Source: Pseudorhodoplanes sp. (GTDB lineage Bacteria > Pseudomonadota > Alphaproteobacteria > Rhizobiales > Xanthobacteraceae). Taken from it: a stretch of DNA of 64,000 nucleotides. The notes below the pieces were generated by a model, which had not been told where the DNA came from, ran no database searches, and was given only the letters and a program-made list of their open reading frames with translations. The translations under genes were made by a program, and so were the position numbers. Below are positions 8,403 through 19,996 of this stretch, in pieces; the stretch's first letter is position 1; every line of letters starts with the position of its first letter. The DNA is taken from positions 3,449,730 through 3,513,729 of the forward strand of contig JAVSMS010000001.1 in NCBI GenBank assembly GCA_032027085.1, read 5' to 3'.

Positions 8403-9401
8403 ATGGCGCTTCCTGACTTCAGCATGCGTCAGCTTTTGGAAGCTGGCGTGCATTTCGGCCATCAGGCCCATCGTTGGAACCCGAAGATGAAGGATTACAT
8501 CTTCGGCGTACGCAACAATATCCACATTATCGACCTGGCCCAGAGCGTCCCGGCGTTGCATCAGGCGCTGGCCGCGGTGTCCGAGACCGTGGCCAAGGGT
8601 GGACGTATCCTCTTCGTCGGCACCAAGCGGCAGGCGCAGGATTCCGTCGCCGACGCGGCCAAGCGGTGCGCGCAATACTATGTCAATTCGCGCTGGCTCG
8701 GCGGCACGCTGACCAACTGGAAAACAATTTCCGCATCTATCCAGCGCCTGCGCAAGCTGGAAGAAATGCTCTCCTCCAACGAGGCGCAGGGCTACACCAA
8801 GAAAGAACGCCTCGACCTGCAGCGCGAGCGCGACAAGCTCGACCGTTCGCTCGGCGGCATCAAGGACATGGGCGGCATTCCCGACATGCTGTTCGTGATC
8901 GACACCAACAAGGAAGACATCGCGATCAAGGAGGCCCGGCGTCTGGGCATTCCGGTTGCGGCGATCGTCGACACCAATTGCGATCCGCAGGGCATCACCT
9001 TTGCCGTGCCGGGCAATGACGACGCCAGCCGGGCGATTTCGCTTTATTGCGATCTGATTGCAAAGGCGGCCATCGACGGTATCTCACGCTCGCAGGGCGA
9101 ACGCGGCATTGATATCGGCGCTGCGGCTGAGCCCGTTGCGGAAGACCTGACAGCCAAGACCAACGAACCGGGTTACGAAGTGCTGCCCGGGCCGCGCGGC
9201 GTCGCCGACGATCTCAAGAAACTGCCGGGCGTCTCGGGTGCGATCGAGAAGCAGCTCAACGACCTCGGCATCTTCCACTACTGGCAGATCGCAGACCTCA
9301 AGTCGGACGCGGCGCACGCGATCGGCGAGGAGGTGGGTCTGCCCGGCCGCGTCGATGGCTGGGTGGCACAGGCGAAGAAGCTCGTCGCCGAAACCGAATA
9401 A
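8403..9401 (+). CDS. rpsB: 30S ribosomal protein S2
   Basis: Ribosomal protein of the small subunit that helps recruit S1. The start is ATG 8403 ([20 protein letters not shown]), preceded by CCGGAGAAT. The product is 332 residues, against about 240 in E. coli. The extra C-terminal part from about residue 255 ([20 protein letters not shown]) looks like a helix-hairpin-helix extension, common in alphaproteobacterial S2. The S2 core shows [16 protein letters not shown] and GTKRQAQ. tsf follows after 56 bases, the classic rpsB-tsf pair. Confidence 0.97.
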   Translation: MALPDFSMRQLLEAGVHFGHQAHRWNPKMKDYIFGVRNNIHIIDLAQSVPALHQALAAVSETVAKGGRILFVGTKRQAQDSVADAAKRCAQYYVNSRWLGGTLTNWKTISASIQRLRKLEEMLSSNEAQGYTKKERLDLQRERDKLDRSLGGIKDMGGIPDMLFVIDTNKEDIAIKEARRLGIPVAAIVDTNCDPQGITFAVPGNDDASRAISLYCDLIAKAAIDGISRSQGERGIDIGAAAEPVAEDLTAKTNEPGYEVLPGPRGVADDLKKLPGVSGAIEKQLNDLGIFHYWQIADLKSDAAHAIGEEVGLPGRVDGWVAQAKKLVAETE

Positions 9402-9457
9402 CGTGATGCGCGGCGCAGGCCGCGTATCGTTTATCCTCAAGAGTTCGGACCTGAACA

Positions 9458-10381
9458 ATGGCAGAGATCACGGCATCGCTGGTCAAGGAACTGCGCGAGA
9501 AAACTGGCGCAGGCATGATGGATTGCAAAGCGGCGCTCAACGAAACCCAGGGCGAATTGGAGGCCGCCGTCGACTGGCTGCGTAAGAAAGGTCTTGCAAA
9601 GGCGGCCAAGAAGGCCGGGCGCGTTGCGGCTGAGGGTCTTGTCGGCATTGCGCGTAGCGGCACCAAGGCGGCTGTGGTCGAGGTGAATGCCGAGACGGAT
9701 TTCGTGGCGCGTAACGATCACTTCCAGGGGCTTGTGAAGATGATTGCAGACGTCGCGCTTTCCGCCGGCAGCGATATCGAGAAGATCAAGGCCGCCAAGG
9801 CTGGCTCGATGACCATCGATGAAGCGATCGCCCATGCGATTGCGACCATCGGGGAGAACATGACTTTGCGGCGCGCTGCGGAAATTTCCGTCAGCAAAGG
9901 CGCTGTCGGCATTTATGTTCACAATTCGATCTCGGATGGCCTTGGCAAGATCGGCGTCATCGTCGGGCTGGAATCGCCTGGGCAGGTCGATGAGCTGACT
10001 GCGCTCGGCCGCCTTGTTGCTATGCATGTCGCAGCTGCCAACCCGCTCGCCGTTGATGCGTCAGGGCTCGATCCCGCCGTGGTGGCGCGAGAGAAGAATG
10101 TTCTCGCCGACAAGTCCAAGCAGCAGGGCAAGCCGGCGAACGTGATCGACAAGATCGTCGAGTCCGGGTTGAAGACATACTACAAGGAAGTGTGTCTCCT
10201 TGAGCAGGCCTTCATTCATGACACCAGCAAGTCAGTGGCTCAGGCTCTCAAGGAAGCGGAAGGCAAGGTTGGTGGCCCGATCAAAGTCACCGGCTTTGTG
10301 CGCTACGCCCTCGGCGAAGGCATTGAGAAGCAGGAATCGGATTTTGCCGCGGAAGTCGCGGCGGCTGCCAAGTCCTCCTGA
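9458..10381 (+). CDS. tsf: Translation elongation factor Ts
   Basis: Guanine nucleotide exchange factor for EF-Tu, 307 residues, usual length. The N-terminal UBA-like region carries [16 protein letters not shown] (about 12-27), the EF-Ts signature. The second signature lies around [15 protein letters not shown] (about 72-86), which contacts the EF-Tu P-loop region via TDFV. The two core subdomains follow, up to [16 protein letters not shown]. The start at ATG 9458 gives [17 protein letters not shown], the family norm. pyrH follows 36 bases later on the same strand, and co-transcription with rpsB is likely. Confidence 0.97.
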   Translation: MAEITASLVKELREKTGAGMMDCKAALNETQGELEAAVDWLRKKGLAKAAKKAGRVAAEGLVGIARSGTKAAVVEVNAETDFVARNDHFQGLVKMIADVALSAGSDIEKIKAAKAGSMTIDEAIAHAIATIGENMTLRRAAEISVSKGAVGIYVHNSISDGLGKIGVIVGLESPGQVDELTALGRLVAMHVAAANPLAVDASGLDPAVVAREKNVLADKSKQQGKPANVIDKIVESGLKTYYKEVCLLEQAFIHDTSKSVAQALKEAEGKVGGPIKVTGFVRYALGEGIEKQESDFAAEVAAAAKSS

Positions 10382-10417
10382 TATCGGGATGCGGCGGTCG
10401 AACGAGGCGATCGCGTC

Positions 10418-11134
10418 ATGACCGAGCCGACTTATCGGCGAGTCATCGTCAAGCTGTCGGGGGAAGCCCTGAGCGGGGCCGCCGGTTTTGGTATTGATCA
10501 GCCAACGCTCGATCGCATTGCGAAAGATCTGATCGCGACCACCAGGCTGGGTGTGCAGGTCGGTGTTGTTGTTGGCGGCGGAAACATTTTCCGCGGTGTT
10601 GAGGTGTCGACGCGAGGTGTATCGCGTGCGACCGGCGATTCCATGGGCATGCTGGCAACCGTCATGAACAGCTTGGCGCTGGAAGCGGCGGTCTCACGCG
10701 GCGGCTGCGAGGCGCGCACCTTGTCTGCCATCACGATGCCCGATATTTGCGAAAGCTTTTCGCGGCAGCGTGCGCTCAAGCATCTTCGTGAGGGGCGGAT
10801 TGCCATTCTGGCGGGCGGCACCGGCAATCCATATTTCACGACAGATACGACGGCCGTGTTGCGCGCCGCCGAGCTCGATTGCCAGGCCGTACTCAAGGCG
10901 ACGAATGTGGACGGCGTCTATAGCGCCGATCCGAAACGGGACAGGAACGCGACTCGTTACGAGCGCCTGACCCCGCAGGAAGCCATCGAGAAAAGCCTGA
11001 AGGTCATGGATGGTACGGCCTTCGCGCTTGCCCGCGAGACCCGTATGCCTATCATTGTCTTTTCGATCGGGGAGCCGGGGGCGGTCGAAGCGGTCATGCG
11101 CGGAAAGGGCCGCGCGACGATCGTTAGCGACTGA
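10418..11134 (+). CDS. pyrH: UMP kinase
   Basis: Hexameric bacterial UMP kinase of the amino-acid kinase fold, making UDP from UMP and ATP for RNA, nucleotide sugars and CTP. 238 residues. Motifs: [16 protein letters not shown] near the N terminus, [10 protein letters not shown] (about 49-58), and [18 protein letters not shown] in the nucleotide-binding part. The start is ATG 10418, with GAGG about 11 bases upstream. It sits between tsf and frr, the standard bacterial order. Its product feeds pyrG, found at 43708 in the same window. Confidence 0.97.
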   Translation: MTEPTYRRVIVKLSGEALSGAAGFGIDQPTLDRIAKDLIATTRLGVQVGVVVGGGNIFRGVEVSTRGVSRATGDSMGMLATVMNSLALEAAVSRGGCEARTLSAITMPDICESFSRQRALKHLREGRIAILAGGTGNPYFTTDTTAVLRAAELDCQAVLKATNVDGVYSADPKRDRNATRYERLTPQEAIEKSLKVMDGTAFALARETRMPIIVFSIGEPGAVEAVMRGKGRATIVSD

Positions 11135-11194
11135 GCGCAGGCCGGCGAGCCAAAGCGGAATGCTGTGGCTGTTTGTAGGATAAATGAGAGAAAC

Positions 11195-11758
11195 ATGGCA
11201 GCGGCAACTCACGACTTGAATGAATTGAAGCGGAAGATGCAGAACACGCTCGGCGTTCTGAAGCAGGAATTTTCCGGCCTTCGCACCGGTCGCGCCTCCG
11301 CAAACCTGCTTGATCCGGTTCACGTGGATGCTTATGGCGCCAGCATGCCGCTGGCGCAGGTCGCAACTGTCAGCGTTCCGGAACCTCGTCTTCTCAGTGT
11401 TTCGGTATGGGATCGTTCCCTTGTTCATGCGGTCGAGAAGGCCATCACCGCGGCCAATCTCGGCCTCAATCCGCAGACTGAAGGGCAGACCATACGTCTT
11501 CGTATTCCTGAGTTGAACGAGGAACGCCGCAAGGAGCTCGTCAAGGTCGCGCACAAATATGCCGAAGCTGCCCGCGTCGCGATCCGCCATGTGCGCCGCG
11601 AAGGTCTCGATGTGATCAAGAAGCTGGAGAAAGATCACGCGATCAGCAAGGACGATCACGAACGGATGGGCGACGAAATCCAGAAGATCACCGATCAGAT
11701 GATCAACGATGTCGATCATCTGCTGGCAGCCAAGGAAAAGGAAATCCTCACGGTGTGA
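11195..11758 (+). CDS. frr: Ribosome recycling factor
   Basis: Splits post-termination ribosomes together with EF-G. I chose the ATG at 11195 ([16 protein letters not shown]), with GAGAGAA directly upstream. A start 10 codons earlier at 11165 is possible but atypical. The 187-residue length matches the family. Motifs include [11 protein letters not shown] near 30-40 and the conserved [17 protein letters not shown] stretch ([20 protein letters not shown]), then the C-terminal helix [15 protein letters not shown]. uppS begins 27 bases downstream. Confidence 0.96.
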   Translation: MAAATHDLNELKRKMQNTLGVLKQEFSGLRTGRASANLLDPVHVDAYGASMPLAQVATVSVPEPRLLSVSVWDRSLVHAVEKAITAANLGLNPQTEGQTIRLRIPELNEERRKELVKVAHKYAEAARVAIRHVRREGLDVIKKLEKDHAISKDDHERMGDEIQKITDQMINDVDHLLAAKEKEILTV

Positions 11759-11785
11759 GGAAGCGCGTCATGGCAGGAGCCCCCG

Positions 11786-12541
11786 ATGTCGCTACCTGAA
11801 ACGACATTGCCCGCAACGACTGGGGTTGAGATTCCGCGCCATGTTGCCATCATCATGGACGGCAACGGGCGCTGGGCGGCAGCGCGCGGGCTGCCGCGCG
11901 TCGAGGGACATCGCCGCGGCGTCGAGGCGTTGCGGCGAACCGTGCGGGCAGCGGGCGAGATCGGTATCCAGTTTCTGACCATCTTCTCCTTCAGCTCGGA
12001 AAATTGGTCGCGCCCCGCCACCGAGATTCGCGATCTCATGGGGTTGCTGAGACGCTTCATCCGCAACGATCTCGCCGAATTGCACAAGAACGGCATCCGC
12101 GTGCGGGTGATCGGCGAACGCGACAATCTCGACGCCGATGTGCGCCGGTTGCTGGAAGAAGCGGAAGATTTGACACGCGAAAACGATCTGTTGACGTTGG
12201 TCGTTGCCTTCAATTACGGCGCGCGGCAGGAAATCGCCGGTGCTGCGAGGAGGATGGCCGAGCAGGTCGCCGCGGGCAAACTCGACCCGGCGACCATCAA
12301 CGCCGAGACGCTCTCGCGCTTTCTTGATGCGCCGGACCTGCCCGATCCCGATCTGATCATCCGCACGAGCGGCGAGCAGCGTTTGTCCAATTTCCTGCTC
12401 TGGCAGGCCGCCTATAGCGAACTGGTTTTCGTGCCGACCTTCTGGCCCGATTTCGATCGCGCCACACTTGAAAACGCAATCGCGGAATATTCAAAACGCG
12501 AGCGCCGATTTGGCGGTCTGTCCGCACAATCGGGGGCCTGA
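11786..12541 (+). CDS. uppS: Undecaprenyl diphosphate synthase (cis-isoprenyl transferase)
   Basis: Adds isopentenyl diphosphate units to farnesyl diphosphate to give the C55 carrier for peptidoglycan and O-antigen. 251 residues. The catalytic aspartate is Asp25 in [23 protein letters not shown] and the C-terminal [19 protein letters not shown] motif (substrate and metal binding) are intact. CAGGAG upstream supports the ATG at 11786. Its stop overlaps the cdsA start (ATGA, one shared base), so the two are translationally coupled. It works downstream of Dxr, encoded two genes on. Confidence 0.97.
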   Translation: MSLPETTLPATTGVEIPRHVAIIMDGNGRWAAARGLPRVEGHRRGVEALRRTVRAAGEIGIQFLTIFSFSSENWSRPATEIRDLMGLLRRFIRNDLAELHKNGIRVRVIGERDNLDADVRRLLEEAEDLTRENDLLTLVVAFNYGARQEIAGAARRMAEQVAAGKLDPATINAETLSRFLDAPDLPDPDLIIRTSGEQRLSNFLLWQAAYSELVFVPTFWPDFDRATLENAIAEYSKRERRFGGLSAQSGA

Positions 12542-13398
12542 TGATGGTCAGTGACCCTGCCACGGTGTCCGGCCAGAACACCAGCGTTCCTTCAAACCGC
12601 AACCTTCTGTTGCGCGTGCTGTCTGCATCGGTGCTGGCGCCGCTCGCAATTGCGGTGGCGTATTGGGGCGATTGGCCTTTCGCTGTGTTTTGGGCGATCG
12701 CCGCACTGGCCGTCTGGTGGGAGTGGGTGAGACTCATCGACCCTCGTGGGAGCCAGGGCGCGCTTGCACTGGGCGCTTGTGCTTTGATCTTGGAAGCTCT
12801 GCTCACGGCCAGTGATCGTGTCGACAAGGCCCCGATCATTATCCTGCTCGCGCTGTTCGGCATTGCCGTGACGGCGACGAAACATGCCAAATGGATCGCG
12901 GGCGGAATTGTATACGCAAGTGCCTTGCTCATTGCGCCGTTGGTCATCCGGGCCGATCCAGCATTCGGTTTTCAGGCCATCTTGTTTCTATTCGCCATCG
13001 TATGGTCGACAGATATCGGCGGCTATTTTGGCGGCCGGGCCTTGGGAGGGCCGAAGCTGTCTCCGGCCATCAGCCCCAAAAAGACCTGGTCGGGCGCAAT
13101 CGTGGGAACGGCCGTCGCAGTGGGTGCTGCCTTGGCGATCGGGCGCTGGCAGGGATCGCCGATAATCCCGATTGCACTTGTCGCCATTTTACTGTCGATC
13201 GCGTCGCAGGCGGGCGATCTGTTCGAGTCGGCCTTCAAGCGTCGCTTCGATGCAAAGGACGCCAGCGGTCTTATTCCGGGCCATGGCGGCGTGATGGATC
13301 GTCTGGACGGATTTATCTTTGCGGGCTTGGTGGCGGCAATTTTCGGTGTTCTGCGCGGGGGACTGGAGAACGCTGGCGGCGGACTCATCGCATGGTGA
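12541..13398 (+). CDS. cdsA: Phosphatidate cytidylyltransferase
   Basis: Inner-membrane enzyme forming CDP-diacylglycerol from phosphatidic acid and CTP, the branch point to all phospholipids. 285 residues with about seven to eight hydrophobic spans. The signature near the C terminus is [20 protein letters not shown] followed by GVMDRLD. The start is taken at ATG 12541, overlapping the uppS stop; ATG 12544 is the next codon and equally possible. dxr begins 4 bases after the stop. Confidence 0.95.
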   Translation: MMVSDPATVSGQNTSVPSNRNLLLRVLSASVLAPLAIAVAYWGDWPFAVFWAIAALAVWWEWVRLIDPRGSQGALALGACALILEALLTASDRVDKAPIIILLALFGIAVTATKHAKWIAGGIVYASALLIAPLVIRADPAFGFQAILFLFAIVWSTDIGGYFGGRALGGPKLSPAISPKKTWSGAIVGTAVAVGAALAIGRWQGSPIIPIALVAILLSIASQAGDLFESAFKRRFDAKDASGLIPGHGGVMDRLDGFIFAGLVAAIFGVLRGGLENAGGGLIAW

Positions 13399-13402
13399 GA
13401 TC

Positions 13403-14632
13403 ATGACGATCCGCGCGCCGATGGCGCAGCAAGCAATGGCGGGCAAGCGGGAGGCGCGATCCATCAGCCTGCTCGGCGCCACGGGCTCGATCGGCGCCAG
13501 CACCGTCGACCTGCTGCAGAGGGACCCGGGAGGATATTGCATTGAGTCCGTCACGGCGCATCGCAATGCGGCGGCGCTCGCGGCGTTAGCGCGATCACTC
13601 AACGCGCGGTTTGCGGCGATCAGCGATCCGGCGCACTACGCGGAGTTGAAAGATGCCTTGTCCGGGACCGGTATTGAAGCAGGGGCCGGCGGCTCCGCGT
13701 TGATCGAAGCCGCCCAGCGGCCAGCGGATTTGGTGATGGCCGCGATCATGGGCGCCTCCGGCCTCGCGCCGACCATGGCTGCAGTGGAACGGGGCGCCAC
13801 AATCGCGCTCGCCAACAAGGAGTGTCTAGTATGCGCAGGGTCGTTGTTCATGCAGCGCGCGGCAACGGTCGGTGCGACGGTCCTTCCCGTCGACTCTGAG
13901 CATAATGGCGTCTTTCAGGCGCTGAAGGCGGGAGGGCGCAACGAGGTTCAGCGGGTCATTCTGACCGCGTCCGGAGGACCATTCCGGACCTGGGATGCCG
14001 CTGCAATTACCGCAGCCACGCCTGAACAGGCCCTGCGGCATCCGAACTGGTCGATGGGCGCCAAGATCACCATCGACTCCGCAACGCTGATGAACAAGGG
14101 CCTCGAACTGATCGAAGCGCATCACCTGTTTCAGTTGCCTCCCGACCAATTGGATGTCCTGGTTCATCCTCAGTCGGTCGTGCATGCCATGGTGGAATTC
14201 CGCGACGGTTCGCTGGTGGCCCAGCTTGGCGCGCCCGATATGCGCGTTCCGATTTCCTATTGCCTCTCCTGGCCCGACCGCAGCCAGCAACCAGCCTCCC
14301 GCCTCGACTTCAAGCAGCTTGCCACATTGACCTTCGAAGCGCCTGACTTTGCCCGCTTTCCGGCGCTTGCTTTGGCCCGGCAGGCACTTGCCGCAGGAAA
14401 TGGGAAAACAACGGTGCTGAATGCCGCGAATGAGGTGGCGGTGGCCGAATTTCTCAACCGCCGCCTCGGATTTGCCGGTATTGCAATGCTCGTAGAGGCG
14501 ACAATGCTCGCCGCCGAGCGCCGCAACATCAGCCGCGAGCCGACGAGCATCGAAGATGCTCTCGCCATTGACCATATATCGAGAAGCCTGGCCGCCGATC
14601 TCTTGCCAGAAATCGCGGCTAAGGCATCCTAG
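13403..14632 (+). CDS. dxr: 1-deoxy-D-xylulose 5-phosphate reductoisomerase
   Basis: Converts DXP to MEP with NADPH, the committed step of the non-mevalonate pathway that feeds UppS. The start is ATG 13403 (409 residues); the longer open frame runs back into cdsA. The Rossmann motif is [12 protein letters not shown] (about 23-34). [10 protein letters not shown], the metal-binding [13 protein letters not shown], and [17 protein letters not shown] with the flexible loop are all present. The N-terminal 20 residues are slightly long for the family, so a start at the internal Met7 or Met12 is conceivable. Confidence 0.96.
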   Translation: MTIRAPMAQQAMAGKREARSISLLGATGSIGASTVDLLQRDPGGYCIESVTAHRNAAALAALARSLNARFAAISDPAHYAELKDALSGTGIEAGAGGSALIEAAQRPADLVMAAIMGASGLAPTMAAVERGATIALANKECLVCAGSLFMQRAATVGATVLPVDSEHNGVFQALKAGGRNEVQRVILTASGGPFRTWDAAAITAATPEQALRHPNWSMGAKITIDSATLMNKGLELIEAHHLFQLPPDQLDVLVHPQSVVHAMVEFRDGSLVAQLGAPDMRVPISYCLSWPDRSQQPASRLDFKQLATLTFEAPDFARFPALALARQALAAGNGKTTVLNAANEVAVAEFLNRRLGFAGIAMLVEATMLAAERRNISREPTSIEDALAIDHISRSLAADLLPEIAAKAS

Positions 14633-14659
14633 CCATCGTCCAGCCTGAGGTGCGCAATC

Positions 14660-15820
14660 ATGAGTTTTGACCTTCTGTCTCCCCTCAGCGCGCTTGGCGG
14701 CGGCATCACCGGCTACCTGATCCCGTTTCTCTTCGTCCTTACCATCGTGGTCTTCTTCCACGAGTTGGGACATTTTCTCGTGGCCCGCTGGGGCGGGGTC
14801 AGGGTGCTCACCTTTTCTGTCGGCTTTGGCCCCGAACTCGTTGGCTTCAATGACCGCCACGGCACCCGCTGGAAGATTTCGGCCATTCCGCTTGGCGGCT
14901 ATGTGAAATTCTTCGGCGACGAAAACGCCGCCAGCGCCCCCGACCAGGCGACCGTTGCAGCCATGACTGCGGCCGAGCGCAAGGAAAGCTTCCATCACCA
15001 GCCGGTGGCAAAACGCGCGGCCATCGTTGCCGCCGGGCCGATCGCCAATTTCATTCTGGCGATCGTGATTTTCGCCGGGATCTTCATGTTCCACGGCAAG
15101 CAGTCGACGACCGCCCGCGTGGATTCGGTGCAGCCGGACAGTGCGGCAGCCGCGGCCGGCTTTGTGGCCGGGGACGTCATCACCGCCATCAACGGCCGCC
15201 CGATCGCGACCTTCTCGGACATGCAGCGGGTGGTCAGCGGTAGCGCCGGCGAGCCGCTCGAAATCACGGTGGATCGGGGCGGCATGCGGCTGGTCCTGAA
15301 GGCGACCCCGTCTCTGCGCGAGGTGAAGGACAATTTCGGCAATGTGCATCGCATCGGCGTCCTCGGCATCAGCCGGGCGCTTGATCCGGGCGGTGCCAAG
15401 CTGGAAAAATCCCCGCCACTCAGGGCCTTGTCGGAAGGCGTTGAAGAGACATGGTTCGTGATTGAGCGCACCATGTCCTATCTGGGCGGCGTGATTGTCG
15501 GCCGGGAAGCGGCCGACCAGCTCGGCGGGCCGCTGCGGATCGCCCAGGTGTCGGGGCAGGTTGCGACGCTTGGATTTGTCGCGCTGATGAACCTGGCGGC
15601 CGTGCTCTCAGTCTCGATCGGCCTGCTCAACCTGTTCCCGGTCCCGCTTTTGGACGGTGGACACCTTTTGTTCTACCTGATCGAGGCCGTGCGGCGGCAG
15701 CCGCTCTCCGAGCGTAGCCAGGAGATCGGCTTCCGGATCGGACTGGTACTGGTTGCCGCCCTCATGATCTTTGCCACCCGCAACGACATCATGCATTTCC
15801 TCAAGGCGGCCGGGTCGTGA
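14660..15820 (+). CDS. rseP: Site-2 protease RseP (RIP zinc metalloprotease)
   Basis: Inner-membrane zinc protease that cuts membrane-embedded substrates such as anti-sigma factors and remnant signal peptides. 386 residues. The zinc site HELGH is at 34-38 in the first span. A single PDZ domain lies at about 140-225 (DSVQPDSAAAAAGFVAGDVI), whereas E. coli RseP has two. The second zinc ligand motif, NLFPVPLLDGGHLLFY, is near the C terminus. TGAGGTGCG precedes ATG 14660. Position between dxr and bamA is the rule in proteobacteria. Confidence 0.96.
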   Translation: MSFDLLSPLSALGGGITGYLIPFLFVLTIVVFFHELGHFLVARWGGVRVLTFSVGFGPELVGFNDRHGTRWKISAIPLGGYVKFFGDENAASAPDQATVAAMTAAERKESFHHQPVAKRAAIVAAGPIANFILAIVIFAGIFMFHGKQSTTARVDSVQPDSAAAAAGFVAGDVITAINGRPIATFSDMQRVVSGSAGEPLEITVDRGGMRLVLKATPSLREVKDNFGNVHRIGVLGISRALDPGGAKLEKSPPLRALSEGVEETWFVIERTMSYLGGVIVGREAADQLGGPLRIAQVSGQVATLGFVALMNLAAVLSVSIGLLNLFPVPLLDGGHLLFYLIEAVRRQPLSERSQEIGFRIGLVLVAALMIFATRNDIMHFLKAAGS

Positions 15821-15972
15821 CCTGATCTGTGTCTTGGGCGCAACTTGTTGAGGGCTCAGGGAAATGTGGCAGCCTATTTGTTTGCATGACCGATCAAAGC
15901 CTGTAAGAACATGGGGCGATTAGAGGCTTTTTTAACGATTCGGCGTTCGATAGAGGGCGGGGTATAGGGCGC

Positions 15973-18393
15973 GTGGGAATGGGAATTGCCCGGGTAATCC
16001 GAGGGCTCGGCCTTGCGGCCTTTCTCCTCGTGGGGAGCGTATTGGGGGGTGTTGCCACTGCCGTGGTGACGGCCGACGTAGCCTATGCTCAATCGATTTC
16101 GGTCGAAGGTAATCGCCGCGTCGAGGCGGACACCATCCGCTCGTATTTCCGGCCCGGTCCCGGCGGCCGTATTGGCCCGGTCGAAATCGACGCCGCGCTC
16201 AAGGCGCTTTACGCTACTGGTCTTTTCCAGGATGTGCGGATCAGCCAGCCCGGTGGCCGCATTGTCGTGACCGTGGTTGAGAACCAGGTTATCAACCGCA
16301 TCGCCTTTGAGGGCAACAAGCGCGCCAAGGACGAACAGCTCCTCGCCGAAATCCAGTCGAAGCCGCGCGGCACGCTCTCGCGTCCGGTCGTGCAGAGCGA
16401 CGTTCAGCGCATCGTCGAAACCTATCGCCGCAACGGCCGCTTCGATGTCTCGGTCACACCGAAAATCATCGAATTGCCGAACAATCGCGTCGACCTCGTC
16501 TTTGAAATCCGCGAAGGCGAGAAGACCGGCGTCAAGAAAATCCGCTTCGTCGGCAACAAGGCCTATTCCGATTTCCGGCTGAAGGACGTCATCAAGACGA
16601 CGGAGAGCAATCTCCTCAGCTTCCTGAAGAATTCCGACATTTATGATCCGGACCGGATGGAAGCCGACCGCGACTTGCTGCGCCGCTTCTATCTGAAGCA
16701 CGGCTTTGCCGATGTGCGCATCGTGTCCGCCATTGGCGAATACGATCCTGGCCAGAAGGGCTTCATCATCACCTTCACGATCGAAGAAGGCGACCAGTAT
16801 CGCTTCGGCGCCGTCGAGCTGTTGTCGAATGTGCGGGCGATCGACGTCAACCAAGTGAAGTCCAGGCTGAAGACCAAGTCCGGCGCGGTCTATAACGCAG
16901 AGGCGGTTGAGAAGACGGTTGAAGACGTCTCGATCGAACTAGCCAGAGCCGGCTATCCCTTCGCCACTGTGCGGCCGCGCGGCGAGCGCGATTTCGAACG
17001 GCGTCTGATCAACGTCGCTTTTGTCGTCGACGAAGGTTCGCGCGCCTATATCGAGCGCATCAACATCCGTGGCAACACGCGCACGCGCGATTACGTCATT
17101 CGCCGCGAATTCGATATTTCGGAAGGCGACGCCTATAACCGCGCGCTGGTCGATCGCGCCGAGCGGCGCCTGAAGAACCTGAACTATTTCAAGACCGTCA
17201 AGATCACGAACGAGCCGGGCTCGGCACCTGACCGTATTGTTCTGAACGTCGATGTCGAAGAGCAGTCGACCGGCGAATTCGCCATCATGGGCGGCTATTC
17301 GACCGCGGACGGCTGGCTGGGCGAGGTGTCGGTCGGTGAGCGCAACCTCCTGGGCCGCGGCCAGTACGTGAGGGCGTCGGTGCAATACGGCCAGCGCGCC
17401 AGGGGCTTCGAGGTCGGCTTCGTCGAGCCCTATTTCCTCGGCTATCGCATGGCGCTGGGCCTCGACGTGTTCGCCAAGGAGACCAACAACAGCGACTACT
17501 CGTCGTATAATACCCGCAATATCGGCGGCGCCGTCCGGCTTGGATTCCAGTTGCGCGAGGACCTGACATTCCAGGTCCGTTATTCGCTCTATCAGCAGGA
17601 AATCACGCTGGATGATGATCTGAGCAGCTGCTTTACAACCATTCCTCAGACGCAGGCTCAGATCAACTCTTGCGCCTCCGCGGGCACCACGGTTCCCTCG
17701 CTTCCGGTGCGTATCACGCTGCTGGACGGTGCGACCCTCACGTCGATGGCCGGTTACAGCTTCATCTACAACACGCTCGACAACAACAAGAACCCAACCC
17801 AGGGCATTCGCGCCGAGTTCAAGCAGGATTTCGCCGGCCTTGGCGGCGACGTGAAATTCATCCGCACCACCGGTGACGCGCGCTTCTACCAGGAAGTGTT
17901 CCCCGACATCGTCGGCGTGCTTCGCCTTCAGGGTGGTCATATCGCCGGGTGGGGCGGCGGTGATTTGCGGTTCCTCGATCAGTTCCAGATGGGCCCCAAT
18001 CTGGTGCGCGGTTTCCGCACCAACGGCATCGGCCCGCGCGACCAGACCCCCAATACGACGCAGGATTCCCTGGGGGGCACCATGTACTGGGGCGCCTCGG
18101 TTGAATTCCAGGTCCCGCTTTACTTCATCCCGAAGGATATCGGCATCAAGGCCGCCGTCTTTGCGGATGCCGGTTCGGTCTGGAATTACAAGGGACCGAC
18201 CGCGTTCACGAGTGGCGGACTTACAGAAACCATGACCTTCGTTGACGAGAACGCCGTGCGCGCCTCGGTCGGCGCCGGCCTGATCTGGGATTCGCCATTT
18301 GGTCCGCTACGGTTCGACTACTCGATCCCGGTGATGAAGCAGAACTACGATATCGTTCAGGAATTCCGGTTCGGCGGCGGCACCCGCTTCTGA
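15973..18393 (+). CDS. bamA: Outer membrane protein assembly factor BamA
   Basis: Essential Omp85-family protein that folds and inserts beta-barrels into the outer membrane. 806 residues from GTG 15973; ATG 15979, two codons later, is an alternative, and no good Shine-Dalgarno decides. A signal peptide spans 1-39, with likely cleavage after AYA. Five POTRA domains follow to about 430 (for example [18 protein letters not shown] and [19 protein letters not shown]), then a 16-strand barrel with the conserved VRGF loop motif at 678-681. The last residue is phenylalanine (GGTRF), the outer-membrane sorting signal. The 152-bp gap upstream may hold an own promoter. Confidence 0.97.
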   Translation: MGMGIARVIRGLGLAAFLLVGSVLGGVATAVVTADVAYAQSISVEGNRRVEADTIRSYFRPGPGGRIGPVEIDAALKALYATGLFQDVRISQPGGRIVVTVVENQVINRIAFEGNKRAKDEQLLAEIQSKPRGTLSRPVVQSDVQRIVETYRRNGRFDVSVTPKIIELPNNRVDLVFEIREGEKTGVKKIRFVGNKAYSDFRLKDVIKTTESNLLSFLKNSDIYDPDRMEADRDLLRRFYLKHGFADVRIVSAIGEYDPGQKGFIITFTIEEGDQYRFGAVELLSNVRAIDVNQVKSRLKTKSGAVYNAEAVEKTVEDVSIELARAGYPFATVRPRGERDFERRLINVAFVVDEGSRAYIERINIRGNTRTRDYVIRREFDISEGDAYNRALVDRAERRLKNLNYFKTVKITNEPGSAPDRIVLNVDVEEQSTGEFAIMGGYSTADGWLGEVSVGERNLLGRGQYVRASVQYGQRARGFEVGFVEPYFLGYRMALGLDVFAKETNNSDYSSYNTRNIGGAVRLGFQLREDLTFQVRYSLYQQEITLDDDLSSCFTTIPQTQAQINSCASAGTTVPSLPVRITLLDGATLTSMAGYSFIYNTLDNNKNPTQGIRAEFKQDFAGLGGDVKFIRTTGDARFYQEVFPDIVGVLRLQGGHIAGWGGGDLRFLDQFQMGPNLVRGFRTNGIGPRDQTPNTTQDSLGGTMYWGASVEFQVPLYFIPKDIGIKAAVFADAGSVWNYKGPTAFTSGGLTETMTFVDENAVRASVGAGLIWDSPFGPLRFDYSIPVMKQNYDIVQEFRFGGGTRF

Positions 18394-18436
18394 TTATTCT
18401 TCACGGATTGGCCATCCCCGGCCACGGCATGGTGGC

Positions 18437-19516
18437 ATGACCGAGCCGCACTTCTTCAAGGCAAAGAAAGGGCTGACGATCGGCGAGATCGCGGCCCTGA
18501 CCGGCGCGACGCTCAGGAACGAGGGCGCGGCCGATCGCGTCATCACCAATGTGGCGCCGCTCGATCGCGCCGGTCCGCGCGACCTCTCCTTTCTGGAAAA
18601 AGGGCAGTATGCCGACGCGGCCGCCAAGACCCGGGCAGGGGCCTGCCTTGTCTCGGCGCGGCTCGCCGCGCGCGTTCCCGAGCATGTCGTCGCCTTGCAG
18701 GTGCGCGATGCGTTTCGTGCCTATGTGACGGTGTCGCGCGCGCTGTTTGCGGATGCGCTGCGTCCGTCATCTCTGTTCGAGGCACAGGGGGTCTCGCCCA
18801 GCGCCACCATCCACCCCACGGCGCGGCTGGAAGAGAATGTCACCATCGATCCGGGCGTCGTGATCGGGCCGCGGGCGGAGATCGGCGCCGGCAGCATCAT
18901 CGGCGCCAATGCCGCCATCGGCACCGACGTCCGGATCGGACGCGACTGCAATATCGGACCCCAATGCTCGATCACACATGCCCTGATCGGCGACCGGGTC
19001 ATCATTCATTCCGGATGCCAGATCGGCCAGGACGGCTTCGGCTATTCGATGGCGCCGACCGGGCATGTAAAGATACCGCAGGTGGGCCGCGTCATCATTC
19101 AGGACGATGTCGAGATCGGCGCCGGCACCATGATCGACCGGGGGGCCATTCGTGACACCGTGATCGGCGAGGGCAGCAAGATCGACAATCTCTGCCAGAT
19201 CGCCCACAACGTCGTGATCGGCCGCCATTGCATCATCGTCGCCCACGCCGCGATCGGCGGCACCGTCACCCTCGAAGATTACGTGGCGCTGGGTGGACGG
19301 GTAACCATCGCGCCGCAGACCGTGATCGGCGAGGGGGCCCAGATCGCCGCCATGAGTGCACTGCACGGCATTGTGCCCGCAGGCGCCCGCTGGGCCGGCA
19401 TTCCCGGGCGACCGGCCAAGCAATGGATGCGCGAAGTGTTTATACTTGAGCGCCTGGCCAAACGGGCCGACAAGGATCATTGGGACAATTCCGAAAAAGC
19501 CGATATCGACGAGTGA
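18437..19516 (+). CDS. lpxD: UDP-3-O-acylglucosamine N-acyltransferase
   Basis: Third lipid A step: transfers a second 3-hydroxyacyl chain from ACP to the amino group of UDP-3-O-acylglucosamine. 359 residues. The N-terminal uridine-binding domain includes [15 protein letters not shown] long left-handed beta-helix of hexapeptide repeats follows ([19 protein letters not shown]), with the catalytic histidine in [13 protein letters not shown]. It begins 43 bases after bamA and ends 8 bases before fabZ, in the standard bamA-lpxD-fabZ-lpxA order. Confidence 0.96.
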   Translation: MTEPHFFKAKKGLTIGEIAALTGATLRNEGAADRVITNVAPLDRAGPRDLSFLEKGQYADAAAKTRAGACLVSARLAARVPEHVVALQVRDAFRAYVTVSRALFADALRPSSLFEAQGVSPSATIHPTARLEENVTIDPGVVIGPRAEIGAGSIIGANAAIGTDVRIGRDCNIGPQCSITHALIGDRVIIHSGCQIGQDGFGYSMAPTGHVKIPQVGRVIIQDDVEIGAGTMIDRGAIRDTVIGEGSKIDNLCQIAHNVVIGRHCIIVAHAAIGGTVTLEDYVALGGRVTIAPQTVIGEGAQIAAMSALHGIVPAGARWAGIPGRPAKQWMREVFILERLAKRADKDHWDNSEKADIDE

Positions 19517-19524
19517 ACTTTGCC

Positions 19525-19986
19525 ATGAGTGATAGCCCAAGCCAGGTTGAAGCCGCCGATATCGCCAGAATCCTGAAGTCGTTGCCGCATCGCTATCCGT
19601 TTCTGATGGTGGATCGGGTGGTGCAGATGCGCGGCGCGCAGTCCGGCATCGGCATCAAGAACGTGACCTATAACGAGCCGCAATTCATGGGGCATTTTCC
19701 GGAAAATCCGGTCTTCCCCGGCGTGCTGATGATCGAGGGCATGGCGCAGACGGCGGGCGTCATCTGCATTTCGTCGGGCGAGGTCGGCGGCCCGTCCAAC
19801 ACGGTGTTCTTTCTCACCATCGACAAGGCCAAGTTCCGCAAGCAGGTGGGCCCCGGCGACACCCTGGAATATCACATGGCCAACATCGCCCGGCGCAAGA
19901 ACATGTGGTGGTACCGCGGAGAAGCTAAAGTCGGCGACAACATTGTCGCCGAAGCCGAAGTCGGCGCCATGATTGTCAGCAAGTGA
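19525..19986 (+). CDS. fabZ: 3-hydroxyacyl-ACP dehydratase FabZ
   Basis: Dehydrates 3-hydroxyacyl-ACP in fatty acid elongation, competing with LpxA and LpxD for the same substrate, which explains the shared operon. The start is ATG 19525 ([17 protein letters not shown]), 153 residues; the open frame upstream overlaps lpxD. The hot-dog fold catalytic pair is His57 in [13 protein letters not shown] and Glu71 in MIEGMAQ. lpxA starts 10 bases after the stop. Confidence 0.96.
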   Translation: MSDSPSQVEAADIARILKSLPHRYPFLMVDRVVQMRGAQSGIGIKNVTYNEPQFMGHFPENPVFPGVLMIEGMAQTAGVICISSGEVGGPSNTVFFLTIDKAKFRKQVGPGDTLEYHMANIARRKNMWWYRGEAKVGDNIVAEAEVGAMIVSK

Positions 19987-19996
19987 GCGAGCGCGC

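Noticed and set aside
13826-15349. 507-residue minus-strand frame across dxr and rseP
   Set aside because: It spans two certain plus-strand genes and has no coding features of its own.
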